The notes: generated by a model from the letters alone, not told the origin. A stretch of 64,000 nt of DNA from Chromatiaceae bacterium (GCA_026984455.1 JALSSC010000031.1:124001-188000), one strand, 5' to 3'. Shown: positions 16,840 to 25,299, numbered from the stretch's first letter. Numbers and translations are program-made.

Positions 16840-18831
16840 TCAGGACGGGCGGTCCACGTCGAACTCGATGTCGCCGATGTCCTCCTGCAGGGCCTCCACC
16901 TCCTTGGAGGGGATCCGGGACATCTCCATCTTGTAGGCCAGGAACCACATCATGGCCACGCCCAGGGCCCACCACAGCAACTGCCAGGCCCAGATGGAGG
17001 GGATTCCGAACAGCCACGTGGAGGCATCGTTGGGGCTGCCGAAGATCCAGTTACCGATCACCGCGCCCGGGCCGATGCCGAAGAAGAACCAGAGGAGCAC
17101 CACCAGCCAGGCCAGGGGGATCCAGTTGCGCTTCTCTCCGGTCAGGCCCGCGTGTTCACGCAGGAAGTCGTGGAAGGTCATACGGTGGGCCATCTCCTCG
17201 CGGTTCTGGGTGAAGGCGGAGACGACGATGGCCAGGCCGAAGTTGAACAGCATGCCCCAGCCCGCGGAGTGGATGGTCCAGGGCCAGCGCCCCCAGGGCA
17301 TGAACTGGGCGCCGATCTTCTCGGTCAGGGTCACCGCGATCAGACCCGCGATCAGGCCCACCACGATCCCCTGACGGGTCAGCCAGGGCCACCAGCAGAC
17401 CGCGATCAGGGCCGGCCACATCTGGAAGCCATAGGCCACCGCCAGGCCGCCGAGCAGCACCAGGGCGTCGGTGGCGGTGGTAGCCACTACCAGGGCGGCG
17501 AGGACGATGATCAGGACCCCCACGCGGCCCCAGAACTTCTGCTGACTGTGGGACGCCTGGGGCATCACGAAGCGCTTGAGCACATCCCGGGTGAGCATCC
17601 CCCCGGCGGTGGACATGTAGGCGGCGCCGGTGGACTGCATGGCCGCCAGGGCGCAGACCGAGAGCAGGCCCACCAGCCAGGGGGCGGTGTCGGCCATGAG
17701 ATGGATCAACTGGGGCACCAACATGCCCTGCTTGCCGGCGGCCTTCATGATGTCGCTCACCCCGAGCTTCTGCAGGCCCTCCAGCATCACCGGATTGACC
17801 AGGTCGGGATGGGCCGCGGCAAAGGCCGAATCGGCCCCGAGGAAATGCGAGCCTATGCCCTGGATGGCGGTGAAGACCATGAGGATGAAGCCGATGCCGA
17901 AGGACGAGGCCCACACCTGCTGAGGGGCGAAGGGGGCCGGGCTGTGATTGCCGAAGGCCCACATGGAGAAGGCCGGGGCCGACTGGATGCCCATCAGGGC
18001 GAACATGTAGGTGAGGACCATGATGCCTGTCCAGGCGCCGCCCTGGGGGTTTTCCACCCCGAGGCCGGAGACGAACTGGATCACCCCCGGGATGGCCACG
18101 TAGGAACTGTAGCCGTCCGGCGTGGTCTTGCCGAAGAAGGCCTTGCCGGTGGCGGGATCCACCGCGGACAGGGCGGCGAGGCCTTCGTGCAGCCTGGAGA
18201 AGCCGCCGATGTTCACCAGGGCGATGATGCCGATGGCGACGATGCCCGCCGCCAGGAGGATCGCCTGGGCGGTGTCCACATAGGCCACCGCGCGCAGACC
18301 GCCCGAGGCCACGTAGATCACCACCACCGCCGACAGCAGCCACATCCCCGTCTCGACGTTGAGCATACCGTCGGTGAGGACGTTGAACAGGAAGCCCGAG
18401 GCGCGCAGCTGCAGGCCCAGGTAGGGGATGGAGAAGACCAGGGCCACCAGCACCACCAGCAGGCGCACGGTGTCCGAGCGGAAGTAGTAGGCCATCATCT
18501 CGCCCGGGGTGACGAAGCCGAAACGCTTGCCCAGCATCCACTGGCGCTTCAGGAAGATGACCCCGGTGAAGGGGATGGTGATGGCGTAGAAGGACGCATA
18601 GGCGTATTGGAAGCCGTCACGGTAGACGAGCCCCGGGTGGCCCATGAAGGTCCAGCCGGAGAAGGAGGTCGCGGTCGCGGCGAGGATGAACACCCACAGC
18701 GAAATCTTGCGACCGGCGACGAAATAGTCGCTGGCGGTCCTGGCCGAGAGGGCACCCTTGATGCCCCAGAAGATGCAATACGACCAGTACAGCGCAACGA
18801 ACACGAACAGCCAGATCACTTTCGCATCCAT
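16840..18831 (-). CDS. Sodium:solute symporter (SSS family), probable short-chain acid uptake
   Basis: This 663-residue inner-membrane transporter has about 13 hydrophobic segments. The SSS hallmarks are SDYFVAGRKISLWVFILAAT and ATSFSGWTFMGHPGLVY in the first helices, a Na+-site region near VASGGLRAVAYVDTAQAIL, and GLLSVCALAAMQSTGAAYMSTA later. The long C-terminal part ends in an acidic tail (EALQEDIGDIEFDVD). I start at MDAKVIWLF (18831) because the upstream in-frame extension is Pro/Arg-rich and unlike the family; the ribosome site is weak. Neighbouring acs, DUF294 and exonuclease genes suggest acetate or a similar carboxylate as substrate, but this is inference from context. Confidence 0.85.
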   Translation of the reverse strand: MDAKVIWLFVFVALYWSYCIFWGIKGALSARTASDYFVAGRKISLWVFILAATATSFSGWTFMGHPGLVYRDGFQYAYASFYAITIPFTGVIFLKRQWMLGKRFGFVTPGEMMAYYFRSDTVRLLVVLVALVFSIPYLGLQLRASGFLFNVLTDGMLNVETGMWLLSAVVVIYVASGGLRAVAYVDTAQAILLAAGIVAIGIIALVNIGGFSRLHEGLAALSAVDPATGKAFFGKTTPDGYSSYVAIPGVIQFVSGLGVENPQGGAWTGIMVLTYMFALMGIQSAPAFSMWAFGNHSPAPFAPQQVWASSFGIGFILMVFTAIQGIGSHFLGADSAFAAAHPDLVNPVMLEGLQKLGVSDIMKAAGKQGMLVPQLIHLMADTAPWLVGLLSVCALAAMQSTGAAYMSTAGGMLTRDVLKRFVMPQASHSQQKFWGRVGVLIIVLAALVVATTATDALVLLGGLAVAYGFQMWPALIAVCWWPWLTRQGIVVGLIAGLIAVTLTEKIGAQFMPWGRWPWTIHSAGWGMLFNFGLAIVVSAFTQNREEMAHRMTFHDFLREHAGLTGEKRNWIPLAWLVVLLWFFFGIGPGAVIGNWIFGSPNDASTWLFGIPSIWAWQLLWWALGVAMMWFLAYKMEMSRIPSKEVEALQEDIGDIEFDVDRPS

Positions 18832-18926
18832 AAGGAACGGTACCTTGAGTTGTGGAAGGGTTGGGAAGTCTCCGTACCGGTTGCCCGGGCCATGGGGCCT
18901 TGGGGGCCGATACGGCCTCATTCCGC

Positions 18927-18942
18927 CGCGATATCCGTGCCA
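18927..18942 (-). promoter_or_regulatory. Possible sigma-54 promoter of the symporter gene
   Basis: On the minus strand the sequence reads TGGCACGGATATCGCG. The -24 element TGGCACG is perfect, GG and GC are ten bases apart, and the -12 element is TCGC in place of the usual TTGC. Transcription would start near 18916, about 85 bases before the ATG at 18831. Tandem palindromes sit about 80-115 bp further upstream. Confidence 0.45.
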
Positions 18943-18994
18943 ATGTGGAAATCCAGCTAGATCAGGCAGATAGGGGACCCTCCATGGATGGGGT

Positions 18995-19031
18995 GTTACC
19001 AAAGGTGACGTGCTTTGTTACCTGGGGTGAC
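18995..19031. promoter_or_regulatory. Tandem palindromic operators upstream of the symporter
   Basis: GTTACCAAAGGTGAC (18995-19009) is followed after seven bases by GTTACCTGGGGTGAC (19017-19031). Both have identical half-sites (GTTACC and GGTGAC, inverted repeats with one mismatch) around a three-base spacer. They are 22 bp apart start to start, about two helical turns, so two protein dimers would bind on one face. They lie roughly 100 bp upstream of the predicted sigma-54 start, the normal place for an enhancer-binding activator; the adjacent Crp-type regulator is another candidate ligand. Confidence 0.6.
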
Positions 19032-19164
19032 ATTCGGGGGATGAATTCGCCCCCCCCACATCTCCCAATTGCAGAGGGGGATCTGCGGAAACGGGGCAGG
19101 AGCGTCCTCTGCTCTGGGGTGTTCCTGTCGTCGGCCTACGGGGGGCGGTCACGCCGGTCATGGG

Positions 19165-19806
19165 TCACCAGCGCGCCGGCAATCTGCGCTGGATCACCAC
19201 CCGTTTCTTGTCCAGGCTGATGTAGCCGCCCTGGCGCAGCTCGCGGAAGATGCGGCTGATCATCTCCCGCGAGGCGCCCACGCGCTGGGCGATCTCCTGC
19301 TGGGTGATGGGCGGGGTGACCAGGCGCCCATCCTCCTCGCGTGCCTGTTCCGTCAGGGTGGCCACCACCCGGCCATAGACATCGCGCAGGGCCAGGGTGC
19401 TCACCTTCTCGGTCAGGGTGCCGACCTGCTCCACCAGGTGGCGGATGAGATTGAGGGCGATCTGCGGGCGTTCCCGCACCAGTTCGAGAAAGTCGTGCCT
19501 CCCCAACGTCCGGCAGCGGGTCTCCTCCAGGGTCATCACGGAGGCCGTGCGCGGGGTCTCCCCCAACAGTGCCAGTTCCCCGAAATAGTCCCCGGCCCCC
19601 AGGGTGTTGAGCACCACCTCCTTGCCGTCGTCGTCCGCCACGAAGACCTTCACCGCGCCCGACTCGATGAAATACAGGGACGAGGATTCGTCGCCCTTCT
19701 CCAGGATGATGGTGTGTTTGCGGTAGATGCGGGGATGGGCGTGGCCCTCCAGGGTCTCGATCTCTTCGTCCTGCAGGCCCTCGAACAGGGGGATCTTCTC
19801 GAACAT
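19165..19806 (-). CDS. Crp/Fnr family transcriptional regulator
   Basis: This 213-residue regulator has an N-terminal cyclic-nucleotide-binding domain (about 8-120) with GDESSSLYFIESGAVKVF and the phosphate-cassette-like GDYFGELALLGETPRTASV. The Glu and Arg positions used by cAMP receptors are both present. A dimerisation helix follows (about 120-145) and then a winged helix (about 150-205; ITQQEIAQRVGASREMISRIF). There are no Cys ligands for an Fnr cluster. It is encoded upstream of the symporter with the tandem operators in between, so it may regulate acetate uptake. Confidence 0.85.
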   Translation of the reverse strand: MFEKIPLFEGLQDEEIETLEGHAHPRIYRKHTIILEKGDESSSLYFIESGAVKVFVADDDGKEVVLNTLGAGDYFGELALLGETPRTASVMTLEETRCRTLGRHDFLELVRERPQIALNLIRHLVEQVGTLTEKVSTLALRDVYGRVVATLTEQAREEDGRLVTPPITQQEIAQRVGASREMISRIFRELRQGGYISLDKKRVVIQRRLPARW

Positions 19807-19943
19807 GGCGGCGCCTCCGGCGGTCGGGTTCCCGTGGCCGTGAATGTACCCGCCCTGAAGGCCGGGGGGAAGTGCAACGAATACCTAAAGTCTCGCCCGC
19901 CACGGCCGCTACAGGCACCATCAGTCCGGCCGGAGACCCCTTC

Positions 19944-20363
19944 ATGTCCACTCCCCACAAACGCTTCATCCGCCTCAACCGCTACCAGGTCAGGGTGCTG
20001 GTCCTGGTGCTCGCCCCCGTGGTGATCCTGTTCCCCGCCCTGGCGGCGATCTCGGCGCTGTTCTTCGATCAGTTGATAGAGGCGGTGCAGACGGGTCACA
20101 CGGCCTCTCTTGTGGATTTCCTCGGCGAGTGGAAATTGCGTTTCGTCTTCGCCATTGGCGCCCTGATGGTGGTGGTGGTGGCCTTGACCTTCACCGTGTC
20201 CAAGAACCTCCTCGGGGCCTTTGGCCGCATCTTCCGCGAGCTGGACGAAAAGATCGCCGGCCAACACCAGGGGCCCATCACCGCCCGCAAGGGCGACGAT
20301 CTGGCCAACGAACTGCTGCGGCGCGTCAACGTCCTGGTGGAGGGCGCCTCCCGGAAAGGCTGA
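19944..20363 (+). CDS. Two-helix membrane protein, hypothetical
   Basis: This 139-residue protein has two membrane segments (about residues 19-41, VLVLVLAPVVILFPALAAISALF, and 68-90, LRFVFAIGALMVVVVALTF) enclosing a short periplasmic loop. A cytoplasmic helical region follows (KNLLGAFGRIFRELDEKIAGQ to LLRRVNVLVEGAS). The layout recalls a sensor or chemoreceptor stub (TM-loop-TM-HAMP-like) without an output domain. The start at 19944 (MSTPHKRFIRLNRYQV) is preferred over 19872. It is convergent with the M1 peptidase gene (10 bp apart). Family not recognised. Confidence 0.65.
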   Translation: MSTPHKRFIRLNRYQVRVLVLVLAPVVILFPALAAISALFFDQLIEAVQTGHTASLVDFLGEWKLRFVFAIGALMVVVVALTFTVSKNLLGAFGRIFRELDEKIAGQHQGPITARKGDDLANELLRRVNVLVEGASRKG

Positions 20364-20372
20364 ACCGGGCGT

Positions 20373-22487
20373 TCATTCCCTGAGATCGGCGCCCAGGGGC
20401 CGGCCACTCGCCGGGGCGCTCAGGTCCTCTCCCCCCGGGGCCAGGATCCGGCTGAGGGGCGACCGGCGTATGGGCCAGGTGCCCTTGGCCTTCAGGCGGG
20501 GCCCCGCGCCCGCGAATACCAACCTTGCATAGCGGCCATAGTGGGGCACCTTGCGCGCGAGGCCCGGCAGGGCCGCCGGGTCGCGCGCGCCGAGCCAGGC
20601 CTGGGGCGGCCCCTTGCGGTCGGCCGCCACCAGGACCAGGGCCCCGGGGGCGGTCGATTGCGGGCGGGCATCCACGGGCAGGCGTTGCTCGAAGTCATCG
20701 CGGAAGAGGTTCTCCCAACCCAGTATCCAGGCCGGGCGGTCCCCGGGCAGTCCTTGCAGATCGGTGTCCTCGACCACCCGCCAGCCGGGCCGGTCCCGGG
20801 CCCAGTCCGCGGCGAGGCGGGCGTAGGCCTTGGCCAGGGCGGGCGTGGCCGCGGCCGGCAACACGAGCAGCCCTTCCGCGCTCCCGAGCAGGCCGCTCAG
20901 GACGGGGGGCGATTCCTCGGGATAGAGCCGGCGGAACAGGTCCCAGCGTGGGTCGAGGTCGAGCCGCAAAGGCCGCTGGTTGCAGGGGAAGGCGAAGGAG
21001 ATCTCCCGCTGTCGCATGTCCAGATAGTGGTAGGTGGCGCCCGCGGCCGTGTACAGCACCAGCGGCAGGTGCGACAGGGAATAGGGCGCACCGGCCTGGG
21101 TCTGGCGTATGCGGCCGCTGACCTGCCAGGCGTCGCCCGCGGGCGATGCCCGCACGTCCTCCAGGGCCAGGCCCGGGGCCCCGGTACGCCCCGTCCATTG
21201 CGTGAAGAACTCGCCCAGATCGCGGCCGGAGGCCTGCGCGAAGGCCCGTCGCAGGTCGTCGTAGCCGGCCGTGGCGAAGCGGTGTCGGCGGTAGAAGCGG
21301 CGCAGGCCGTCCACGAACACCCCGTCCCCGAGGATGTGGCGCAGGCGGTGGAACAGGAACATGCCCTTGCCGTAGCCCACCGCCTGGGTGGCGCCGCTGT
21401 GGCGGGCGCGGAAGGACTTGAGCGGCAGATCCTGTCCCTGGCGGACGAAATCCCTGTAGTCTTGCAGGGTCCGGCGGCGATACTCGGCATCCTCGCCACG
21501 GTATTCGCGCCACAGGTGATCGGCGAGGTAGGTGGTGAGGCCCTCGCTCCAGTTGCCCCCGGAGAGGTCCACGAAGACGCCGTTGCCCCACCAGTCGTGG
21601 AGGATCTCGTGGGGGAAGCTGGTGTGGACGATGAAGGGCAGGCGGATCACCCGCGGTCCGAGGAGGGTGAACGAGGGCATCCCGTAACCGCTCTCCCAGA
21701 AGTTCTCGGCGAGGGCGAATTTGGCGTAGGGGTAGGGGCCGAGCAGACGGCTGTAGAAAGCCAGATACTTGGGCGCGGCCTTCAGGTAGCGCCCGGCCAG
21801 GGCCTCGTCGGGGGTGCGCAGCCAGACCTGGGCCTCGGCCGTGGGGCCGGGCGAGCGGTAGAGGTGGTAGCGGCCGGCGATGAGATAGAGGTCGTCCTGG
21901 GGGTGGTCCTCGCGCCAGTGGATTCGGGTGCGGCCGCCTTGCCGGCGGATCAGGGGGCCGGCGCCCTGGCTCAGGGCGAGCCAGCCGGCGGGCAGGTCCA
22001 CGGCGAGGTCCATCCGCGGCAGGGCGTCCGCGATCCAGGGATACCAGCCGCTGTCGCCGTCCAGGAACACCCCCTGGGGGGAGATCGTGCCCGTCAGGTG
22101 TCCCCGGGGGCGGCCCGGGGCCTCACCGCGCTCTGCCAGTGGCTGACGGACGACGCCCCCATAGATGATCTCCACTTGGCCGCCGGGGGTTGGGATGCGA
22201 TAGTGTTCCAGGTGGCCCCGCCGGCCGGCGAGACGCGGTTGGGGGCCGTCCACGGCCCGGGGGGCGAGCCCTCGATGGAGCCAGAAGTCCAGGACCTGGG
22301 GTTTCGTCGGGAGTTCGATCCGGTCGCGTACCTGGATGCGCCCCCGGTCGGGCTCGATCTGCACCTCCAGGTGATGCCGCGGGCTCGTGGAGGCTGCGGC
22401 CCGCGCCGCGGAGAGCAGACACCCAAGCAGAAGCAGCGCCACGACGGGCAGACCCTGCGCCCATCCCTTCCCTAAGGTGACCTTCAT
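20373..22487 (-). CDS. M1-like (gluzincin) aminopeptidase, secreted or lipoprotein
   Basis: This 704-residue exported metallopeptidase has the zinc motif FPHEILHDWWGNGVFV, with the third ligand Glu in GNWSEGLTTYLADHLW (HEXXH followed by Glu after 17 residues, one fewer than canonical M1). The usual GxMEN exopeptidase motif is replaced by GYGMPSFTLL, so specificity may differ. The signal segment at residues 10-32 contains LLLLGC, a possible lipobox; otherwise cleavage after ARA. The start at 22487 has AGGAG seven bases upstream and overlaps the ATG of the divergent ChaN-like gene. The last 200 residues form a separate uncharacterised domain. Confidence 0.8.
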   Translation of the reverse strand: MKVTLGKGWAQGLPVVALLLLGCLLSAARAAASTSPRHHLEVQIEPDRGRIQVRDRIELPTKPQVLDFWLHRGLAPRAVDGPQPRLAGRRGHLEHYRIPTPGGQVEIIYGGVVRQPLAERGEAPGRPRGHLTGTISPQGVFLDGDSGWYPWIADALPRMDLAVDLPAGWLALSQGAGPLIRRQGGRTRIHWREDHPQDDLYLIAGRYHLYRSPGPTAEAQVWLRTPDEALAGRYLKAAPKYLAFYSRLLGPYPYAKFALAENFWESGYGMPSFTLLGPRVIRLPFIVHTSFPHEILHDWWGNGVFVDLSGGNWSEGLTTYLADHLWREYRGEDAEYRRRTLQDYRDFVRQGQDLPLKSFRARHSGATQAVGYGKGMFLFHRLRHILGDGVFVDGLRRFYRRHRFATAGYDDLRRAFAQASGRDLGEFFTQWTGRTGAPGLALEDVRASPAGDAWQVSGRIRQTQAGAPYSLSHLPLVLYTAAGATYHYLDMRQREISFAFPCNQRPLRLDLDPRWDLFRRLYPEESPPVLSGLLGSAEGLLVLPAAATPALAKAYARLAADWARDRPGWRVVEDTDLQGLPGDRPAWILGWENLFRDDFEQRLPVDARPQSTAPGALVLVAADRKGPPQAWLGARDPAALPGLARKVPHYGRYARLVFAGAGPRLKAKGTWPIRRSPLSRILAPGGEDLSAPASGRPLGADLRE

Positions 22488-23640
22488 GTTCAGACTCCTG
22501 TTCCTCGCGTTTGCCTTCGCCATCCCGTCCGCCCCGGCCCTGGCGGGGGCCCCGCCGGTGCCCCGCACCCTGGTGCTGGATCTCTCCGCCCTGTCCGGCC
22601 TCGATCGCCTGGTGGAACGCCTGAGCGCCTCCCGGGTGGTGTACGTGGGGGAACAGCATAACCGCTACGCCGACCATCTCAATCAACTGGCGATCCTGCG
22701 CGGCCTGTACGACCGCCATCCGGACCTGGCACTGGGGGTGGAGTTCTTTCAGCAGCCCTTCCAACGGTATCTGGACGACTACGTCGCCGGCCGCATCCCG
22801 GAGAAGGAGATGCTGCGCCGCACCGAGTACTTCTCCCGCTGGCGCTACGACTATCGTTTCTACCGGCCGATCCTGCGTTTCGCCCGCGCCAAGGGGATCC
22901 CGGTCCTGGCCCTGAACCCGCCGCGCGAATGGGTGGATCAGGTGGCCGAAGGCGGGGTCGCCTCGCTCTCCCCGGCCATCCGCCGCCGCTTGCCGGAGAT
23001 GGATGCCTCGGACCCGGCCTACCGTGAGCGCCTCCGCAAGGTCTTCGCCTATCATCGCGGCCGGCGCGGGGCCGGGAAGGGGGCGGACGGCTTCGGGCAC
23101 TTTCTCGAGGCCCAACTCCTCTGGGACGAGGGCATGGCGGCGCGGGCCGCGGCCTGGTTGCGCGCCCACCCCGGGCGGCACCTGTTGATCCTGGCCGGGA
23201 GCGGGCACCTGGAGTACCGCCAGGGCATCCCCAGCCGCTTGCAGCGGCGGATCCGGGTGAGGGATGCGGTGGTGTTGAATGCCGATTCACGCGATCCGGA
23301 TGTCGGTCTGGCCGATTTTCTGCTCTATCCCGAGCCTGAGCGGCTGCCGCCGCGCGGCCTGATCGGGGTCCGCCTGGACACCGAACGGGGGGTGCGGGTG
23401 GCCGGATTCACCAGGGACAGCGCCGGGCGGGAGGCCGGCCTGGAGGTGGGCGACCTGATCCTGGAGGTGGCCGGCGAGCCCGTGTCCGGCTATCCCGACG
23501 TCCGTCTGGCCCTGCTGGATCATGGCCCGGGCGACCGGGTGAGCGTGCGGGTCCGCCGTGGCGACGCCTTGACGGGCAGCGAGGAACGCGCCTTCCAGGT
23601 GCGTCTCAAGGCCCCGCCACGGCGTTCGAGGCCCCACTGA
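22486..23640 (+). CDS. ChaN-like heme/iron-regulated protein fused to a PDZ domain
   Basis: This is a 384-residue exported protein. After a signal peptide (MFRLLFLAFAFAIPSAPALA), residues about 35-270 match the ChaN family: SRVVYVGEQHNRYADHLNQL, LGVEFFQQPFQ, DYVAGRIPEKEML and a C-terminal LLILAGSGHLEYRQGIPSRL. ChaN of Campylobacter binds cofacial haems through a Tyr; tyrosines are abundant here. Residues about 285-380 form a PDZ domain (GVRVAGFTRDSAGREAGLEVGDLILEVAG). The ATG follows TAAGGTGA and overlaps the start codon of the divergent peptidase gene. The PDZ could present substrate to a protease, possibly that neighbour. Confidence 0.85.
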   Translation: MFRLLFLAFAFAIPSAPALAGAPPVPRTLVLDLSALSGLDRLVERLSASRVVYVGEQHNRYADHLNQLAILRGLYDRHPDLALGVEFFQQPFQRYLDDYVAGRIPEKEMLRRTEYFSRWRYDYRFYRPILRFARAKGIPVLALNPPREWVDQVAEGGVASLSPAIRRRLPEMDASDPAYRERLRKVFAYHRGRRGAGKGADGFGHFLEAQLLWDEGMAARAAAWLRAHPGRHLLILAGSGHLEYRQGIPSRLQRRIRVRDAVVLNADSRDPDVGLADFLLYPEPERLPPRGLIGVRLDTERGVRVAGFTRDSAGREAGLEVGDLILEVAGEPVSGYPDVRLALLDHGPGDRVSVRVRRGDALTGSEERAFQVRLKAPPRRSRPH

Positions 23641-23682
23641 GGCCACCCGGCGCGGAGGCACGGCAGCTCTGCCAATCCGTTG

Positions 23683-24447
23683 TCAGAAGGCCTCCCCGGC
23701 CCGGGACAGCGGATCCTGACGGTAGAACAGTCGCAACTGGGCGAATACCGCGGGGCATTCCCCAGCCAGTACCTCGGGAGTCTCGAAGAAGGCCTCGCTG
23801 AGCACGGCGAAGAACTCGCCAGGGCTCTCGCCGCCATAGGGGTCGATGGGGGTGTGATGATGGTGGGCCAAGCGGTAACGAAGGCGATCGAACGCCTCGC
23901 TGAAGGCTCGGGTCCAGTCCTCGCGCACCATGCCGGGATGGAGTGGGGGAAAGCCGTTGGCGCTGCCGTTGCGCATGTCGAGCTTGTGGGCGCACTCGTG
24001 GATGACCACGTTGCTGCCGCGGCGGCGGTGTTCCAGATCGGCCCAGGCCAGGATCAGGGGGCCACGATTCCAGGCCTCCCCGCTCAGGGCACGGCGCTGT
24101 GGGTGGACCACTCCGGCGGCATCCACCGTCTCCTGTTCGACGATGAAGCCCTCCGGGTAGACCACGACCTCCCGCCAGTCGTCGTACCAGTCGAGGCCGA
24201 GTTCGAGGATGGGCAGGCAGGCGAGGGTGGCGATGGTGACGGCCTTGGGTTCGTCGAGGGTGAGGCCCTGGACGGCGTTGAGGGCCTTGTCGCGCAGGAA
24301 CAGGCTTGCGAGGGCGCGCAGGCGCGCCCGCTGCACCTCGTCGAGGCGGCGCAGGGGGTGGAGCCTTTGGGTGACCTCCCGCCAGGCAGGCTCGGGAATG
24401 CGGTGACGACGCAGCCAGAGGGCGTCACGCCAGCTTCGCCAGCCCAT
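23683..24447 (-). CDS. mtfA: MtfA family zinc metallopeptidase
   Basis: This 254-residue cytosolic peptidase is of the M90/MtfA family. It has the zinc motif VVIHECAHKLDMRNG (about residues 149-163) followed by ESPGEFFAVLSEAFFE, whose Glu is the expected third ligand. Other family stretches are VVVYPEGF and LSGEAWNRGPLILAWADL. In E. coli MtfA binds the repressor Mlc and cleaves small substrates. Here the gene is 13 bp after a Crp-type regulator on the same strand. Confidence 0.88.
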   Translation of the reverse strand: MGWRSWRDALWLRRHRIPEPAWREVTQRLHPLRRLDEVQRARLRALASLFLRDKALNAVQGLTLDEPKAVTIATLACLPILELGLDWYDDWREVVVYPEGFIVEQETVDAAGVVHPQRRALSGEAWNRGPLILAWADLEHRRRGSNVVIHECAHKLDMRNGSANGFPPLHPGMVREDWTRAFSEAFDRLRYRLAHHHHTPIDPYGGESPGEFFAVLSEAFFETPEVLAGECPAVFAQLRLFYRQDPLSRAGEAF

Positions 24448-24459
24448 CAGGGTCTATCG

Positions 24460-25218
24460 TCAATCGACATGGCGGTGATTCCCGAGGCGCCGGTGGACGC
24501 CTTCGGCGATGGCCTTCAAGGCCTCCAGATCATGGACGAACAGGCTGCCCTCTTGGTTCTCCGCAATGCCCGCACGATGCAATTGGCGCAGGTGTCGGTT
24601 TACCACCTGGCGCACCGAACCGATCATCTGCGCCAAACGTTCGTGGGTGAGGTCGTGGATTAGGCGGACGGGGACGGTGCCGTCGAGTTCCTTTGCCGCC
24701 TCTTGGTCGAGGTGTCTCAGGATGAGTCGCGCCAGGCGGGTGAGGGTATCGTGCATGGCGAGGTCGGTGGCGAGGGCCTCCAGGGTGCGCATGCATTCGC
24801 CGAGATAGGGCAGAAAGTTCCTGTTCAGGTCGGGATTGTCTTGCAGCCAGTGGCGCATCAGGTCCAGGGAAAAGGAGACGGCCAGGGTCTCTTCCAGGCA
24901 TTCCAGGTGGGTCTCGTGCGGGTGCCCGTCCAGCAGGGGCACGAAGTCGTAGCCGTCACCAGCGCCCAGCACGAACAGGACGAAACGCTTGTCGTTCTGC
25001 CCTACCGAACCCACCACCTGGGCACGGCCCTGGGCGAGGACGCAAAATTCGTTGGAGAAGAAGGGGGACTCGAGTGCCTCCCCCTTGGCCCAGGCCCGTT
25101 GGGTCCCCTGAGCGAGTATCGAGTCGATGAGCTTGTCGTCCAAGCCGCGGAACAACGGTGAGCGCCGCAGGACGGTGCGTAGGTGATTTCGCAGTGGCGG
25201 CGGGTGAGGGGTATGCAC
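24460..25218 (-). CDS. Crp/Fnr-superfamily transcriptional regulator
   Basis: The product has an N-terminal cNMP-fold (PLFRGLDDKLIDSILAQG, then WAKGEALESPFFSNEFCVLAQG) and a C-terminal winged helix (HDLTHERLAQMIGSVRQVVNRHLRQLHRAG). The phosphate-binding cassette of true cAMP receptors is not recognisable and there is no FNR Cys cluster, so the ligand is unknown. No ATG fits; the frame is open to 25416 but similarity begins near LRTVLRRSPLF, so a GTG at 25218 is proposed with modest confidence. It lies between hypE and mtfA on the same strand. Confidence 0.72.
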   Translation of the reverse strand: MHTPHPPPLRNHLRTVLRRSPLFRGLDDKLIDSILAQGTQRAWAKGEALESPFFSNEFCVLAQGRAQVVGSVGQNDKRFVLFVLGAGDGYDFVPLLDGHPHETHLECLEETLAVSFSLDLMRHWLQDNPDLNRNFLPYLGECMRTLEALATDLAMHDTLTRLARLILRHLDQEAAKELDGTVPVRLIHDLTHERLAQMIGSVRQVVNRHLRQLHRAGIAENQEGSLFVHDLEALKAIAEGVHRRLGNHRHVD

Positions 25219-25280
25219 GGATCCTTGGATGACGGGGTATTCGGCCCGGGGCCGATCTCTGAGGTGATGGATGTGAGCGA

Positions 25281-25299
25281 GTATACCCGTCGCAGGTGG
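25281..25299 (+). repeat. Solo terminal-repeat-like sequence of the MITE family
   Basis: GTATACCCGTCGCAGGTGG shares the first ten or so bases with the outer ends of the three inverted-repeat elements. A near-identical word occurs at 43152-43169. No matching second end or interior is seen here. It may be a decayed or solo end or the element's preferred target. Confidence 0.35.

Noticed and set aside
16759-18960. 733-codon open frame antisense to the symporter gene
   Set aside because: His/Gly/Glu-rich translation without family features; it mirrors codon bias of the real gene in GC-rich DNA.
20541-22475. 644-codon open frame antisense to the M1-like peptidase
   Set aside because: Composition typical of an antisense shadow; the opposite strand has zinc-peptidase motifs and a signal peptide.
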